From Candidatus Gastranaerophilales bacterium (lineage in GTDB: Bacteria; Cyanobacteriota; Vampirovibrionia; Gastranaerophilales; Gastranaerophilaceae), in contig CALUSW010000015.1 in assembly GCA_944323535.1 (NCBI GenBank), positions 1 through 33,209 of the forward strand: a stretch of DNA of 33,209 bases, read 5' to 3'. Of this stretch, positions 7,196 through 16,062 are shown piece after piece (the stretch's first letter is position 1; every line of letters starts with the position of its first letter). Both the position numbers and the translations under genes were made by a program. A model generated the notes under the pieces. It was not told the origin of the DNA. It did no database searches and saw only the letters and a list, made by a program, of their open reading frames with translations.

Positions 7196-10100
7196 ATGCA
7201 AATAAATAAAAAACTTTTTAAATTGTTATTTAAGACCTTTATTACAATTGCAATACTTGAGTGTATATATTTGTTTTTTATACCTTTTATGCTTGAAAGA
7301 GATATTGTACAAATTTATATACAGAAAAATCTTCAGAATAAATTAAATTTAAAAATCCAATATACAAATCCTGAATTTAAAACATATATAAGACCTGCAT
7401 TATCAATAAAATTTAAAGATCTTAGTATTTACGGGGAAAAAAGCAACGATTTAATTCTTGAAGCTCAAAATCCCGAATTAAAAATTTCTCTGCTGCCTGT
7501 CGTAATTAAAAAGCTGGATATAAAACATTTATTCGCAGATGACATACACCTGAATATAGAAAAGGACAAAGACGGAAAATTTAATTTTGAAAAACTTTTT
7601 GACGGAAACAGCAGAAAAAATTTCAAATTATCTTATGAAAATGCACTGTTAAATATAAAAAATCTGCATGTTAACACAAAAGATCTGGAGTTAAATAAGT
7701 CATTTAAAATAACTGCGGCTCCTTTTATGGTAGAAAATAATACAGGAAAAGATATAATTGCTTTAACTGCAAAAGGACAGTTGTTAACACCGGAAAATAC
7801 CGGTGATTTTGACATAAATCTTTCTTTTAAATATCCTCTCTCTTATGAAAATTTTGACAAAAATTTAATAAACGGAACCTGTTTTATATACAATCTTGAC
7901 TTAAAAATATTGCAGCCGTATCTTCAAAAATATTTTGACAATAATATTGCAGCATTTGAAGGCTTTGTCGATTTTATACAATTATCCGCAGAAAAAGATG
8001 AAAACAACAGAAATCAAATTATAATAAATACAAAGTTCAACAATGCCGTTTTTGATAAAAAAAATTGGAAAAACCATATTATTGCTGCAGGAGAAAATAA
8101 ATTCAATGCCGGTATAGCACTTTATGATAATATTGTCGGAATTAACTCGGCACAATTCAAAGCAGACAATATCAACATTAGTGCAAACGGGACAATAACA
8201 CTAAGCAAAAAACCCGAACTTAATATAAATGCGGAAGTAAAAGATTCAAGAGCCGAAAATATAGCAGCAATTCTTCCGCCGACACTTGTTCCCGAATATA
8301 TGACAATAGAAAAAGTCAAAACTTACGGAGTCTATGGAAATATAGAAGGAAAAGCCAATATAAAAGGTAAAGTTCCCCGTCCTGATATAACAGGATATAT
8401 TAATGCCGATGATGTGCATGTTCTGGACAAATCCATACATAAACTGCATAAAGGAACCGTTCATCTTACTTTTGATAAAAGAATATTAAATATGGATATC
8501 CTTGTTGAACTTCCCGAAAAACAAAAAACAGAAGTCAAAGGATTTGTTTATATGTATAGAGAAGGAATAAATAATGTTTCGGTGAAAACAACCGAAAATA
8601 TAGATTTCCCTCTGGCACAAAAAATAATAGTCCCGATAAGTAAAGTATTTAATTTCCAATTAGGACCTATTCCGGATATGAATATAATATCAGGGAACGG
8701 AATAATCGATATATTCATTAAAGGGTCTTTGGATTTCATTAATATTGACGGTTTCAGCAGATTTAACAACGCAAGATTAGGCTATAACGGACTATACGGC
8801 GAAGTAAAAAATGCAAAAGGAAATCTTGATTTTAAACATGATACAATAAATTTCAAATCAGAGCAGGCATTTATAAAAGATAATCCCATATCGGTTGAAG
8901 GAAAAGTAAAATTAAATAAAAACATGGATTTTAATATTTCCTCTAACCATGTAAAGGCAGAAGATTTACTTGAACTGATAAACAAAAGCTCTCTTCTAAA
9001 AGATGTAAAAGAAGGTATTTCGGTTATAACAAGAGCTTCGGGACCTGCTTCAATATTTGTAAATCTAAATGCAAGGATTGTTCCCGTTCCTTTCGGACAG
9101 CCTCCATTGCCGCCTGAAGAAGCTTTTGAAGATTTGAAGGTTAACGGTTCTTTATATCTTCTCGGAGCCTCCTGTAATATTGAAGGATTTAGAACACCAA
9201 TTGAACAAGTTAAAGGAGTTGCTGATTTTACCGAAAGCGTTGTAAATTTAAGAAAAATCGAAGGATTGGCAGGAGCCTCTCCTTTAACAATAAACGGACA
9301 AATCATTACAGATATGGAAACCAAAATTCCGGATGTTGATATAGAAATAACAAGCAATGATGTTAATCTCAAAGATACTATAAAATTTTTAACACAATCA
9401 TATCTGTATCCCGAAAATTATCCAAACCTTGATTCTTTATACAAAATAGCATCGAAACACGATTTATATTTTAAATATAAAGCCAAATCGGTTGATTTTC
9501 TTACCGATAAAGCATATGCCGTTATGAATTTTATTGAAGATAAAACCGATAATCCCGTTAAAGCAAAATCAGGAAGAATAGTTCTTGATAAAGCAACAGT
9601 AAAAATTGAAGATGTTAAAGCAGACCTTTTTGATTCGACACTGAATATATCAGGAGAAGTAACAAATGTAGATACAGTAAATCCTATATATAATTTAAAA
9701 ATTAATACGGACAAATTTAATCTCGAGAATATAAATAACTCGGATAAAATAACTATACTTCCTGAACAAATAAAAATGTTTCTGGCAGAATTCTATAATT
9801 ATAAAGGTTATTCCGATATAAATATAAATGTAAAACAAAATAAATTAAACGGGCAGATTAAATTTATAAAAACAAAACTTGAACATTTTGCAACAAAATC
9901 TCCAGTAAATTTTGATGATTTTACCGTACATATAGATAATAACAAACTGCAAATAAATAATCTTACGGCACAAATAGGCGATATGCCTTTTTATGGGGAT
10001 TTAACAATTTCAGATATCTATACAAATCCAAGGATTAACGGATATTTTACTTCAAAAGTAACTAATAACTTTGTAAAAGGTTATTTACCGGAATATATCT

Positions 10101-11719
10101 CTAAGAAGCTTGATGTTACCGGAGATATTAATCTGTCTGCCGGTATAAAAGGAACAAAAGATAATTTGAATATATTTCCAAAACTCACATTAAATACAGA
10201 ATCAGATATTTCTTATGATAATGTTAATATCGGTGAAATTAATGATAAAAGAGAATTTACGGGCAATATAAATATTCAAAACAAAATAATCAACGTAAAG
10301 AAATTTGATTATGTAAAATATGTGTCATCACAAAATAATAAAACATATCCGATAAACTTTGCCTCCGCCGCAGGAATATTCAGAATAAATAATGAAAACT
10401 CAATTGAACCTGAAGAAATAACCGTTAAAACAAATAATAATCTATCTGCAAGAATATTAAATCTTTTCTTTAAAAACAAAATTTTAAAACACGGCACCTT
10501 TAATTGTGATTTAAAATATAAATATAATACACTGACTAAAACTGCTAAGATTATAGGAAATCTTGACTGCAGAAATATAGATATACCTCTTTTTGATACT
10601 ATTATAAAAAATGTTAAAATTAAGGCAGCGGAAAACGATATTAAAGTACATTTATTTGCTTTTATGGCAGATTCCGGCTTAAATATAAATTCGGTATTTG
10701 AAAATAATTTCGGAGAAAAACCTAAAATACGCTCATTAGATATCTTTGCCGATCAAATTGACAACGATAAATTGTTTAAAAGTATGTCGCAGGTACACAA
10801 AGCCGTTAATACAAATAATAATATTAAAAACATTGATTTATCCGGTTTTAATATAGATAAAGGAACATTAACCGTAAAAAAATTCATAATTAAGTCAATG
10901 TCGGCAGATAATCTTAAAAGCAACTTTTCAATAGATGAAAACGGCATTTTTTACGCGAATGATATGTATGCGGATATAGGACAGGGCAATATAAACGGGA
11001 AATTAACCTATAATTTAAACAACAGTGAAGCCGAATGTGATTTTGAATTAAATGATGTTGATTCAAATTATATTGCAGAAACTTTATTTGACGGTAAAGA
11101 CCAGATATACGGGAATGCAAACGGAAAAATGTTTCTTAAAACAAAAGGCTATACAAATGAAGAAAGAATTAAAAATTTATCCGGTTTTGTATATTTTGAT
11201 ATTTCAGACGGAAGAATGCCAAAACTCGGCTCTTTAGAATATCTTTTAAGAGCAAGCAATATAATAAAAAGCGGAATAACAGGTTTTACGATTAACAGTA
11301 TTTTAGAGCTGCTGAACCTTGTTAAGACAGGATATTTTTCCAATATTAGCGGCAGCTGCGTTATACAAGACGGTATTGCAAGAGAAATAGAAATATTTTC
11401 AAAAGGTGAGAATCTTAGCCTTTATATTCACGGAAATTACGATATAAGTAAAACTCATGCAGATATGGAAATATTAGGAAAATTATCTAAAAAGATTTCC
11501 ACGATATTCGGTGCTATCGGCAATACTTCATTAAATACATTTTTCAAATTAATTCCCGGCATTTCTCTCTTAGATTTCAGCAGAAAAGATTTTATAGAAA
11601 ATGTTGAAAAAATACCATCATTTACAAACGGCGAATATGAATCAAGAGTTTTTCAGGCTATTATCAACGGCAATATTAATAATTCAGAATATGTACAAAG
11701 CTTCAGATGGGTTAAATAA
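7196..11719 (+). CDS. Giant AsmA/TamB-like envelope protein
   Basis: The 1507 residues begin with an uncleaved membrane anchor (about 11-33) and continue as a long, beta-strand-rich periplasmic body. Repeated short strands with Asn, Asp and Lys turns resemble AsmA, YhdP and TamB proteins, now viewed as bridge-like lipid carriers between the inner and outer membranes. The C-terminal 200 residues, with a segment on a common basal layer such as GRMPKLGSLEYLL followed by a hydrophobic helix pair, fit the AsmA C-terminal type. It implies a diderm envelope. It stands alone between its own promoter and terminator. The cargo is unknown; DUF3971/YhdP-type is an equally possible label. Confidence 0.75.
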   Translation: MQINKKLFKLLFKTFITIAILECIYLFFIPFMLERDIVQIYIQKNLQNKLNLKIQYTNPEFKTYIRPALSIKFKDLSIYGEKSNDLILEAQNPELKISLLPVVIKKLDIKHLFADDIHLNIEKDKDGKFNFEKLFDGNSRKNFKLSYENALLNIKNLHVNTKDLELNKSFKITAAPFMVENNTGKDIIALTAKGQLLTPENTGDFDINLSFKYPLSYENFDKNLINGTCFIYNLDLKILQPYLQKYFDNNIAAFEGFVDFIQLSAEKDENNRNQIIINTKFNNAVFDKKNWKNHIIAAGENKFNAGIALYDNIVGINSAQFKADNINISANGTITLSKKPELNINAEVKDSRAENIAAILPPTLVPEYMTIEKVKTYGVYGNIEGKANIKGKVPRPDITGYINADDVHVLDKSIHKLHKGTVHLTFDKRILNMDILVELPEKQKTEVKGFVYMYREGINNVSVKTTENIDFPLAQKIIVPISKVFNFQLGPIPDMNIISGNGIIDIFIKGSLDFINIDGFSRFNNARLGYNGLYGEVKNAKGNLDFKHDTINFKSEQAFIKDNPISVEGKVKLNKNMDFNISSNHVKAEDLLELINKSSLLKDVKEGISVITRASGPASIFVNLNARIVPVPFGQPPLPPEEAFEDLKVNGSLYLLGASCNIEGFRTPIEQVKGVADFTESVVNLRKIEGLAGASPLTINGQIITDMETKIPDVDIEITSNDVNLKDTIKFLTQSYLYPENYPNLDSLYKIASKHDLYFKYKAKSVDFLTDKAYAVMNFIEDKTDNPVKAKSGRIVLDKATVKIEDVKADLFDSTLNISGEVTNVDTVNPIYNLKINTDKFNLENINNSDKITILPEQIKMFLAEFYNYKGYSDININVKQNKLNGQIKFIKTKLEHFATKSPVNFDDFTVHIDNNKLQINNLTAQIGDMPFYGDLTISDIYTNPRINGYFTSKVTNNFVKGYLPEYISKKLDVTGDINLSAGIKGTKDNLNIFPKLTLNTESDISYDNVNIGEINDKREFTGNINIQNKIINVKKFDYVKYVSSQNNKTYPINFASAAGIFRINNENSIEPEEITVKTNNNLSARILNLFFKNKILKHGTFNCDLKYKYNTLTKTAKIIGNLDCRNIDIPLFDTIIKNVKIKAAENDIKVHLFAFMADSGLNINSVFENNFGEKPKIRSLDIFADQIDNDKLFKSMSQVHKAVNTNNNIKNIDLSGFNIDKGTLTVKKFIIKSMSADNLKSNFSIDENGIFYANDMYADIGQGNINGKLTYNLNNSEAECDFELNDVDSNYIAETLFDGKDQIYGNANGKMFLKTKGYTNEERIKNLSGFVYFDISDGRMPKLGSLEYLLRASNIIKSGITGFTINSILELLNLVKTGYFSNISGSCVIQDGIAREIEIFSKGENLSLYIHGNYDISKTHADMEILGKLSKKISTIFGAIGNTSLNTFFKLIPGISLLDFSRKDFIENVEKIPSFTNGEYESRVFQAIINGNINNSEYVQSFRWVK

Positions 11720-11749
11720 AAAGACAGAGATAAATATATCTCTGTCTTT
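11720..11749. terminator. Bidirectional terminator between convergent genes
   Basis: A 13-bp perfect stem (11720-11732 with 11737-11749) with loop AATA has A-rich and T-rich ends. It serves the AsmA-like gene on the plus strand and the LTxxQ gene on the minus strand, beginning directly at the AsmA-like stop codon. Confidence 0.85.
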
Positions 11750-11766
11750 TAGTTAAATAAACTGAA

Positions 11767-12438
11767 TTATTCCCGTTCCAAATTTTCCAGAGGGCAGCCC
11801 ATAGGTCTGTCTTTTTTAAATTCGCCTCTTTTTTTGTTAAATTCTTTTTTGCGTTTTTCCATATTTTTTCTCTGTTCTTCTTTTATCTTAGAGAATTCTT
11901 TCTTTTGTTTTTCAGTAAGTATGGATTCGAAATTTTTCATATTTTCTTTTCTGCAATTATCAGCTTGCATTTTAAGGTCTTTTAATTCGCTGCGAAGCTC
12001 ATTCTTTTGTTTTTCTTTATCTTCCTGTGATAAAGAAGTATCTGAATCTATCCTGCGGAATTCTTGTTTTTTGACTCTTATTTCATCAAAAATCGGTTTG
12101 ATTTTTTCATGGTCATGAATTCTGTTTTCTTCAATTTGTTTCTTCTGTTCATCCGTTAATTTTAGACGTTTTTCAAATTCAGCTTTTTTTGCTTCCATTT
12201 CTTTTTTAGACGGATGTTTTCCTTTAAAATGCGGCGGTTTTTTCATATTCTGAGAATGACCCGGGGCAAAATGTTCAGGCGGCGGAGGGGGAGGACCCTG
12301 TACATCTTCAGGCAAAACAGAGTTATATTCCGATTCGGGGTGTTGTACATCCGTTTGTACATCTGCCGCCTTACAAATATTGCCGCCTGACATCATTACA
12401 AATACAGCTAATACTGCCATAATAAAATTCTTTTTCAA
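11767..12438 (-). CDS. Periplasmic LTxxQ (Spy/CpxP/ZraP-type) protein
   Basis: The signal peptide ends near residue 25 (CKAAD). A Pro-rich linker (PPPPPPEHF, about 50-58) follows, and the body is almost entirely charged helix. Two LTxxQ-type motifs are visible, LTDEQKKQ (about 94) and LTEKQKKEF (about 174), the hallmark of the Spy/CpxP/ZraP/CnrX superfamily of periplasmic chaperones and stress or metal sensors. At 223 residues it is longer than Spy. It lies 13 bases downstream of an ECF sigma gene that itself follows an anti-sigma gene. It may sense envelope stress for that pair or be the chaperone it induces. Confidence 0.8.
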   Translation of the reverse strand: MKKNFIMAVLAVFVMMSGGNICKAADVQTDVQHPESEYNSVLPEDVQGPPPPPPEHFAPGHSQNMKKPPHFKGKHPSKKEMEAKKAEFEKRLKLTDEQKKQIEENRIHDHEKIKPIFDEIRVKKQEFRRIDSDTSLSQEDKEKQKNELRSELKDLKMQADNCRKENMKNFESILTEKQKKEFSKIKEEQRKNMEKRKKEFNKKRGEFKKDRPMGCPLENLERE

Positions 12439-12451
12439 TGTTATTCTCCTT

Positions 12452-12943
12452 TCAGATTAAATCTTTTAATGCTATACTAAGTTCTTTGCGCGCGTTAAAT
12501 AGTCTTGATCTGATTGTACCTACCGGACAATTTAATTTTTCCGATATTTGTTCATAACTCATTTCCTGCATTTCATACATTATAATTACTTCTTTAAATT
12601 TAGGTTTTAATGCATCTATTGCATCCATAATTTTTTTTTGCCGCTGCTTGCGAATTAAAGCGGATTCTATACTTTCCCGTTCGTCTTTTATTTGTATTAA
12701 ATCATCTTCCTCTGTTAATGTATTTTGAGAATGTTTAAAATATGCTGACTTCATATAATCACGGCATAAATTAGCAGTTATGGTATTAATCCAGCTTTTA
12801 AATTTACCTGCTTCTTTATATTTACCTATATTTTTCCAGGTTCTTATGTAAACTTCCTGTTCAATATCTTCATTATTAGAACCTGTCATATTAGAAATAA
12901 TTTTCCGGATATTATTTCTGTATTGGTCTATAATAAATTTCAA
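12452..12943 (-). CDS. ECF-type RNA polymerase sigma factor
   Basis: At 163 residues it has the two-domain size of extracytoplasmic-function sigma factors. Region 2 is seen at about 1-70 (EDIEQEVYIRTWKNIGKY, then FKSWINTITANLCRDY). Region 4 is at about 108-160, with the helix-turn-helix in MSYEQISEKLNCPVGTIRSR. The start is TTG, preceded by AAAGGA. It follows the anti-sigma gene by 15 bases and precedes the LTxxQ gene, forming a three-gene unit. The -35/-10 specificity is not directly readable, but TGAACT-N16-CGTT upstream of the unit is a candidate target. Confidence 0.92.
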   Translation of the reverse strand: MKFIIDQYRNNIRKIISNMTGSNNEDIEQEVYIRTWKNIGKYKEAGKFKSWINTITANLCRDYMKSAYFKHSQNTLTEEDDLIQIKDERESIESALIRKQRQKKIMDAIDALKPKFKEVIIMYEMQEMSYEQISEKLNCPVGTIRSRLFNARKELSIALKDLI

Positions 12944-12958
12944 AATTTTTCCTTTACT

Positions 12959-13315
12959 CTATATCTCCAAAAAGCCATATTCATCTACAGGCAAGCCTAA
13001 AGAACTGCTAATATAAGATTCATCAGCCGAATTTACCTGAAATGTATAATCTCCGTAAAGTTGATATCCCGAATAAACACTAAATCCTGCTAAGAATATA
13101 AAGCAGCATGCCAGTTTTTTTACGGCATCAAGTTTTCTTTTATTCCGTTTTGCCAGATAAACAGGTGCAACTTCTTTTACCAAATTTGAAACTTTTAAAT
13201 ATTTAGCATGTTCTTCTCTGCAATCGGGGCAGTTCTTAAGATGTTCATTAAAGGCTTCATCATCTTTAAAAACAAAATATGCTTCATACTTATCGCATTT
13301 TCTTTTATCCGTCAT
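12959..13315 (-). CDS. Membrane anti-sigma factor with zinc-finger motif
   Basis: The 118 residues carry a cytoplasmic ZAS-type motif, His25-X3-Cys29-X2-Cys32 (FNEHLKNCPDC), plus Cys7 near the start. A single membrane segment lies at about 68-88, and a short periplasmic tail of about 30 residues follows. This is the layout of anti-sigma factors that hold an ECF sigma factor at the membrane. The partner is the adjacent gene. The short outer tail suggests signalling through another periplasmic protein, perhaps the LTxxQ protein encoded two genes on, rather than a large sensor domain of its own. Confidence 0.85.
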   Translation of the reverse strand: MTDKRKCDKYEAYFVFKDDEAFNEHLKNCPDCREEHAKYLKVSNLVKEVAPVYLAKRNKRKLDAVKKLACCFIFLAGFSVYSGYQLYGDYTFQVNSADESYISSSLGLPVDEYGFLEI

Positions 13316-13340
13316 TTTATTTTTCCTCTTACATTAAGTA

Positions 13341-13367
13341 TAACGAAAAACAAAAAAATAAAGTTCA
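13341..13367 (-). promoter_or_regulatory. Candidate ECF-sigma promoter of the anti-sigma/sigma/LTxxQ operon
   Basis: On the minus strand TGAACT (13367-13362) and CGTTA (13345-13341) are separated by 16 bases. Many ECF promoters have a -35 with an AAC core and a CGT-type -10 at this distance. It lies about 25 bases before the anti-sigma start, whose ribosome binding site AGAGGA follows. Autoregulation by the encoded sigma factor is inferred. Confidence 0.45.
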
Positions 13368-13393
13368 TTTTTTATTAAAAAATTTTTCAACAT

Positions 13394-13432
13394 AAAACAG
13401 CCGTAAAATAAAAATTATTTTATGGCTGTTTT
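13394..13432. terminator. Hairpin terminator after the 13453-13956 gene
   Basis: An 18-bp stem with one G-U pair (13394-13411 with 13415-13432) and loop AAA is flanked by A- and T-rich ends. On the minus strand it lies about 20 bases after the stop of the 167-residue exported protein and separates that operon from the ECF cassette. Confidence 0.8.
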
Positions 13433-13452
13433 ATTATCTTTAAACTTTTATA

Positions 13453-13956
13453 TTATCTTCTAATATAAAGTTGTGAACCGGTTAAATTCATTTGATTATA
13501 TTGTTCTAAGAATTTTTTTACATATCTTTGGTATGTAATTGTAGGCATAATTCTTTGAACTTCCATTAAATAATTAATCGTTTTTGAATCAAGATCATAT
13601 AAAGCAGAATCTGCATCCTGATACAATTTGCTAATTTGCAGATTTTTATCGGAATCCGAAAAATCCGCAGAATTTTTGACTATATCAATTTGCCTTAAAA
13701 TATTACGCAGGCTTTCCGCGGTAATACCTGCGTTATTTTTATATTGCATTGTTGACATATCAAAAGACGAGCGAATTTCGCCTATAAGCTCATTTTTATT
13801 TACCATTGAATTAAAATCATAATTTACAATAGATTGTACCTGATTAAGCTTATATGTAACATCAGCCTCAGACGTAATTGCCGCATTAACGGCAGAAGAT
13901 ATCAAAAACAAGCTCAAACACAGCGCAGTAAAAATATTTAAAAGTTTCTTTTTCAA
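13453..13956 (-). CDS. Exported protein of unknown function
   Basis: I do not recognise this family. The 167 residues start with a signal peptide (MKKKLLNIF, hydrophobic core, AVNAA near 25). The mature part is predicted mostly helical, with no cysteine and a Gln/Asn/Tyr-rich composition. A C-terminal stretch, IMPTITYQRYVKKF, recalls the second LTxxQ-like motif of the preceding gene, so the two may share a fold, but this is weak. It begins 12 bases after that gene, with a GGAG ribosome binding site, and is the last gene of the rsfS operon. Confidence 0.7.
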   Translation of the reverse strand: MKKKLLNIFTALCLSLFLISSAVNAAITSEADVTYKLNQVQSIVNYDFNSMVNKNELIGEIRSSFDMSTMQYKNNAGITAESLRNILRQIDIVKNSADFSDSDKNLQISKLYQDADSALYDLDSKTINYLMEVQRIMPTITYQRYVKKFLEQYNQMNLTGSQLYIRR

Positions 13957-13968
13957 AATACATCTCCT

Positions 13969-14376
13969 TTACTTTTGTAAGAAATCATTAAAAGAATCCT
14001 GAACATTCATTTGAAGAGCACGGTACTGAAGATACTGTTCTTCTGTCATATTAGCCTTATATAATTTATCCGTTTCCTGTTCAAGCTGTTTTTGCTGAGC
14101 TTTGAAAGTTTCAAGATTTCTTTCATAAGCGCCCGATAACAGTTCAATTTGTTCCGGAGTCTTATCTTTATCCTGCTTCAACTGATTAATTTTATTATTA
14201 TATTCTATAATTCTCATTTCCAAATCATTATTTTTTTGCTTATAGTTAAAACTGATTCGTGTTAAATTTTGTTTCTGCGCAGGCGTAATCCCTTCAAGAG
14301 AGTCGAAAACATCCGCAAATGCGGCACTGCCGGCAAAGGCACATATTAAACCTAACAAAAAAGCTGTTTTTTTCAT
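13969..14376 (-). CDS. Small exported LTxxQ-like protein
   Basis: A signal peptide (MKKTAFLLGLICAFAGSAAFA) is followed by about 114 residues of charged helix. Two motifs resemble LTxxQ: ITPAQKQNL near residue 30 and MTEEQYLQY near 113, the spacing seen in Spy/CpxP proteins. The middle (about 45-105) is likely coiled coil. It lies 14 bases after rsfS and 12 bases before another small exported gene. A periplasmic chaperone or stress role is inferred. This is the second LTxxQ-type gene within 2.6 kb. Confidence 0.65.
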   Translation of the reverse strand: MKKTAFLLGLICAFAGSAAFADVFDSLEGITPAQKQNLTRISFNYKQKNNDLEMRIIEYNNKINQLKQDKDKTPEQIELLSGAYERNLETFKAQQKQLEQETDKLYKANMTEEQYLQYRALQMNVQDSFNDFLQK

Positions 14377-14390
14377 CCGTATACCTCTTC

Positions 14391-14786
14391 CTATTTATAA
14401 TCAGAATATTCTTTTGATTTTTCTTTCCATTCTTTTTCATCCACACAAAAAGCATGATTCCAAAACCGCTCTATTGCATAGGTTTCACGCTCTTCTTTAT
14501 GCAGAATATGTATAATTACATCTCCGTAATCAAGCAAATTCCATCTGTTTTTAAGATCATTTTCCTCTCCTATCGGAATTCTGTTAAAGAAATCCTTTAC
14601 TTTTTCTCTTACATATCCTGTAAGAGCTTTAACATGCGTACTTGTATCAGAGGAACAAATAACAAAATAATCTGCCAGAACGGAAATATTTGAAATATTT
14701 AATATCTTGATATCTTTACCCTGTTTATCATCAAGAATTCTGGCTATAACACTTGCAAATTTATCCGATGAAATATCCTTAGACAT
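14391..14786 (-). CDS. rsfS: Ribosomal silencing factor RsfS
   Basis: RsfS (Iojap/YbeB family) binds ribosomal protein uL14 on the 50S subunit and blocks joining with 30S under starvation. The 131 residues hold the core pattern ADYFVICSSDTSTHVKAL and, further on, RWNLLDYGDVIIHIL. The C-terminal tail is Lys/Glu-rich. CGGAG precedes the ATG. It is the first gene of its transcript, with two small exported proteins behind it, which is an unusual companion set; rsfS is more often beside nadD. Confidence 0.93.
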   Translation of the reverse strand: MSKDISSDKFASVIARILDDKQGKDIKILNISNISVLADYFVICSSDTSTHVKALTGYVREKVKDFFNRIPIGEENDLKNRWNLLDYGDVIIHILHKEERETYAIERFWNHAFCVDEKEWKEKSKEYSDYK

Positions 14787-14810
14787 ATATACTCCGTTTT
14801 CTATGCAAAA

Positions 14811-14840
14811 ATTATATCATAATATATTATTAAGCACCAA
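14811..14840 (-). promoter_or_regulatory. Probable promoter of rsfS
   Basis: On the minus strand TTGGTG (14840-14835) and TATAAT (14816-14811) are separated by 18 bases. The start of transcription would be near 14804, about 18 bases ahead of the rsfS ATG, with CGGAG in between. Confidence 0.5.
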
Positions 14841-14876
14841 CTTTATATAATCCGATATTGTATCAAATCGGAAATA

Positions 14877-15698
14877 TTATTCTGTTTCCAAAGACATTTT
14901 ATAAATTTTATTCTTATTTACACCGTATAGTTTTGAGATTATTCTGGAAATATCTTTGGGCGAAAAGTTTTCTTTATGCAATATCTTAATTTTGTCGATT
15001 ATCATTACTTCGTCAATATCTTGATTCTCTTTTTGGGCAAATACCATAGCAACAATCTCGCCTTTCAGCGGATTTTTCTCATAATAGTTTATGATTTCTT
15101 CAACACTTCCTTCTTTAACCTCTTCAAATACCTTTGTAAGTTCTCTTGCAACGGCTATTTTTTTGTTACTTCCGTATAAATCCGATATATTTTGAAGTGT
15201 ATTCATAAATCTGTTAGGAGAATCATAAAAGACACAATTTGTATATTTATACTTATCTAAGATATCAAATTGCTGCTGTTTATTGCGCGGAATAAAACCA
15301 ATAAATGCAAATTCTTCACTATCACGTGAGATAAGGCTTAAAAACGTAATAACTGCACATGCGCCGGGCAATGCAGTAATTTTTATGTTTTCTTTTTTTA
15401 ATTCCTTAATAAGAACACTGCCGGGGTCTGATATCAAAGGAGTACCGGCATCCGAAACAAAAGCAACGGTTTTACCTTCTTTTATAATGGAAATTATCTT
15501 GCCGCTTCTTTCTTTTTCATTAAACTTGTGACAATCTATAAGTTTTGTATTTATTAAATACTTATCCAATAAAATTTTTGTTTTTCTTGTATCTTCACAA
15601 GCGATATAATCGACTTTTTTTAATATTTCCAGAGTTCTTATTGAAATATCGCCGAGATTTCCGATAGGAGTTGCCGCAATATAAAACTGCGCCTCCAT
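14877..15698 (-). CDS. rsmI: 16S rRNA 2'-O-methyltransferase RsmI
   Basis: RsmI uses S-adenosylmethionine to methylate the ribose of C1402 in 16S rRNA, tuning the P site. The 273 residues are family length. The N-terminal signature YIAATPIGNLGDIS (6-19) and CEDTRKTKILL (34-44) are plain, as are DAGTPLISDPG (about 85-95) and LPGACAVI. It is preceded by the STAS gene with only 2 bases between them, suggesting co-transcription. The C-terminal 40 residues, rich in Lys and Ile, match the small extra helical domain of the family. Confidence 0.95.
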   Translation of the reverse strand: MEAQFYIAATPIGNLGDISIRTLEILKKVDYIACEDTRKTKILLDKYLINTKLIDCHKFNEKERSGKIISIIKEGKTVAFVSDAGTPLISDPGSVLIKELKKENIKITALPGACAVITFLSLISRDSEEFAFIGFIPRNKQQQFDILDKYKYTNCVFYDSPNRFMNTLQNISDLYGSNKKIAVARELTKVFEEVKEGSVEEIINYYEKNPLKGEIVAMVFAQKENQDIDEVMIIDKIKILHKENFSPKDISRIISKLYGVNKNKIYKMSLETE

Positions 15699-15700
15699 CT

Positions 15701-16000
15701 TTATTCAACTCTCTTTCTTATCGGTGTTACCGTCATATTAGCAAACGTTTTAGATAATCCCGTAACGTCAAGCATTCTGCTCACGTCAGAATTTACATTC
15801 TTTATAGATAATGCTTTATTATTTAACAATGCAACTTTTTGCAAATCCAATAATATTTTTATTCCTTTCAGATCAATATTATTTATATTTGAAAAGTCTA
15901 AAGTAATATTACTTGATTTTTCAAATTCTGAGTTATCTATATTTTTTATATTTTGAAATAAATCAGAAGCTTTTAGTATTTGCATAACATAATTACTCAT
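15701..16000 (-). CDS. STAS-domain protein lacking the phosphorylatable serine
   Basis: The 99 residues fit a single STAS domain, the fold of anti-anti-sigma factors such as SpoIIAA and RsbV and of MlaB. The central loop reads NIDLKGIKILL (about 41-51). Regulated members have Asp-Ser/Thr-x-Gly there; here Leu44 replaces the phosphorylated residue. It may be a constitutive binding module or a scaffold, or act in transport as MlaB does. No RsbW-like kinase is in the window. The start has no evident ribosome binding site. Confidence 0.7.
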   Translation of the reverse strand: MSNYVMQILKASDLFQNIKNIDNSEFEKSSNITLDFSNINNIDLKGIKILLDLQKVALLNNKALSIKNVNSDVSRMLDVTGLSKTFANMTVTPIRKRVE

Positions 16001-16062
16001 TTATTTGTTGCATAAAATAATATTAATATTTTTACCTTATTATTGCAACCGTTTTATGAATA

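Noticed and set aside
8122-9714. Several long minus-strand frames inside the AsmA-like gene
   Set aside because: They are antisense to a continuous, compositionally uniform protein and have no ribosome binding sites or family features.
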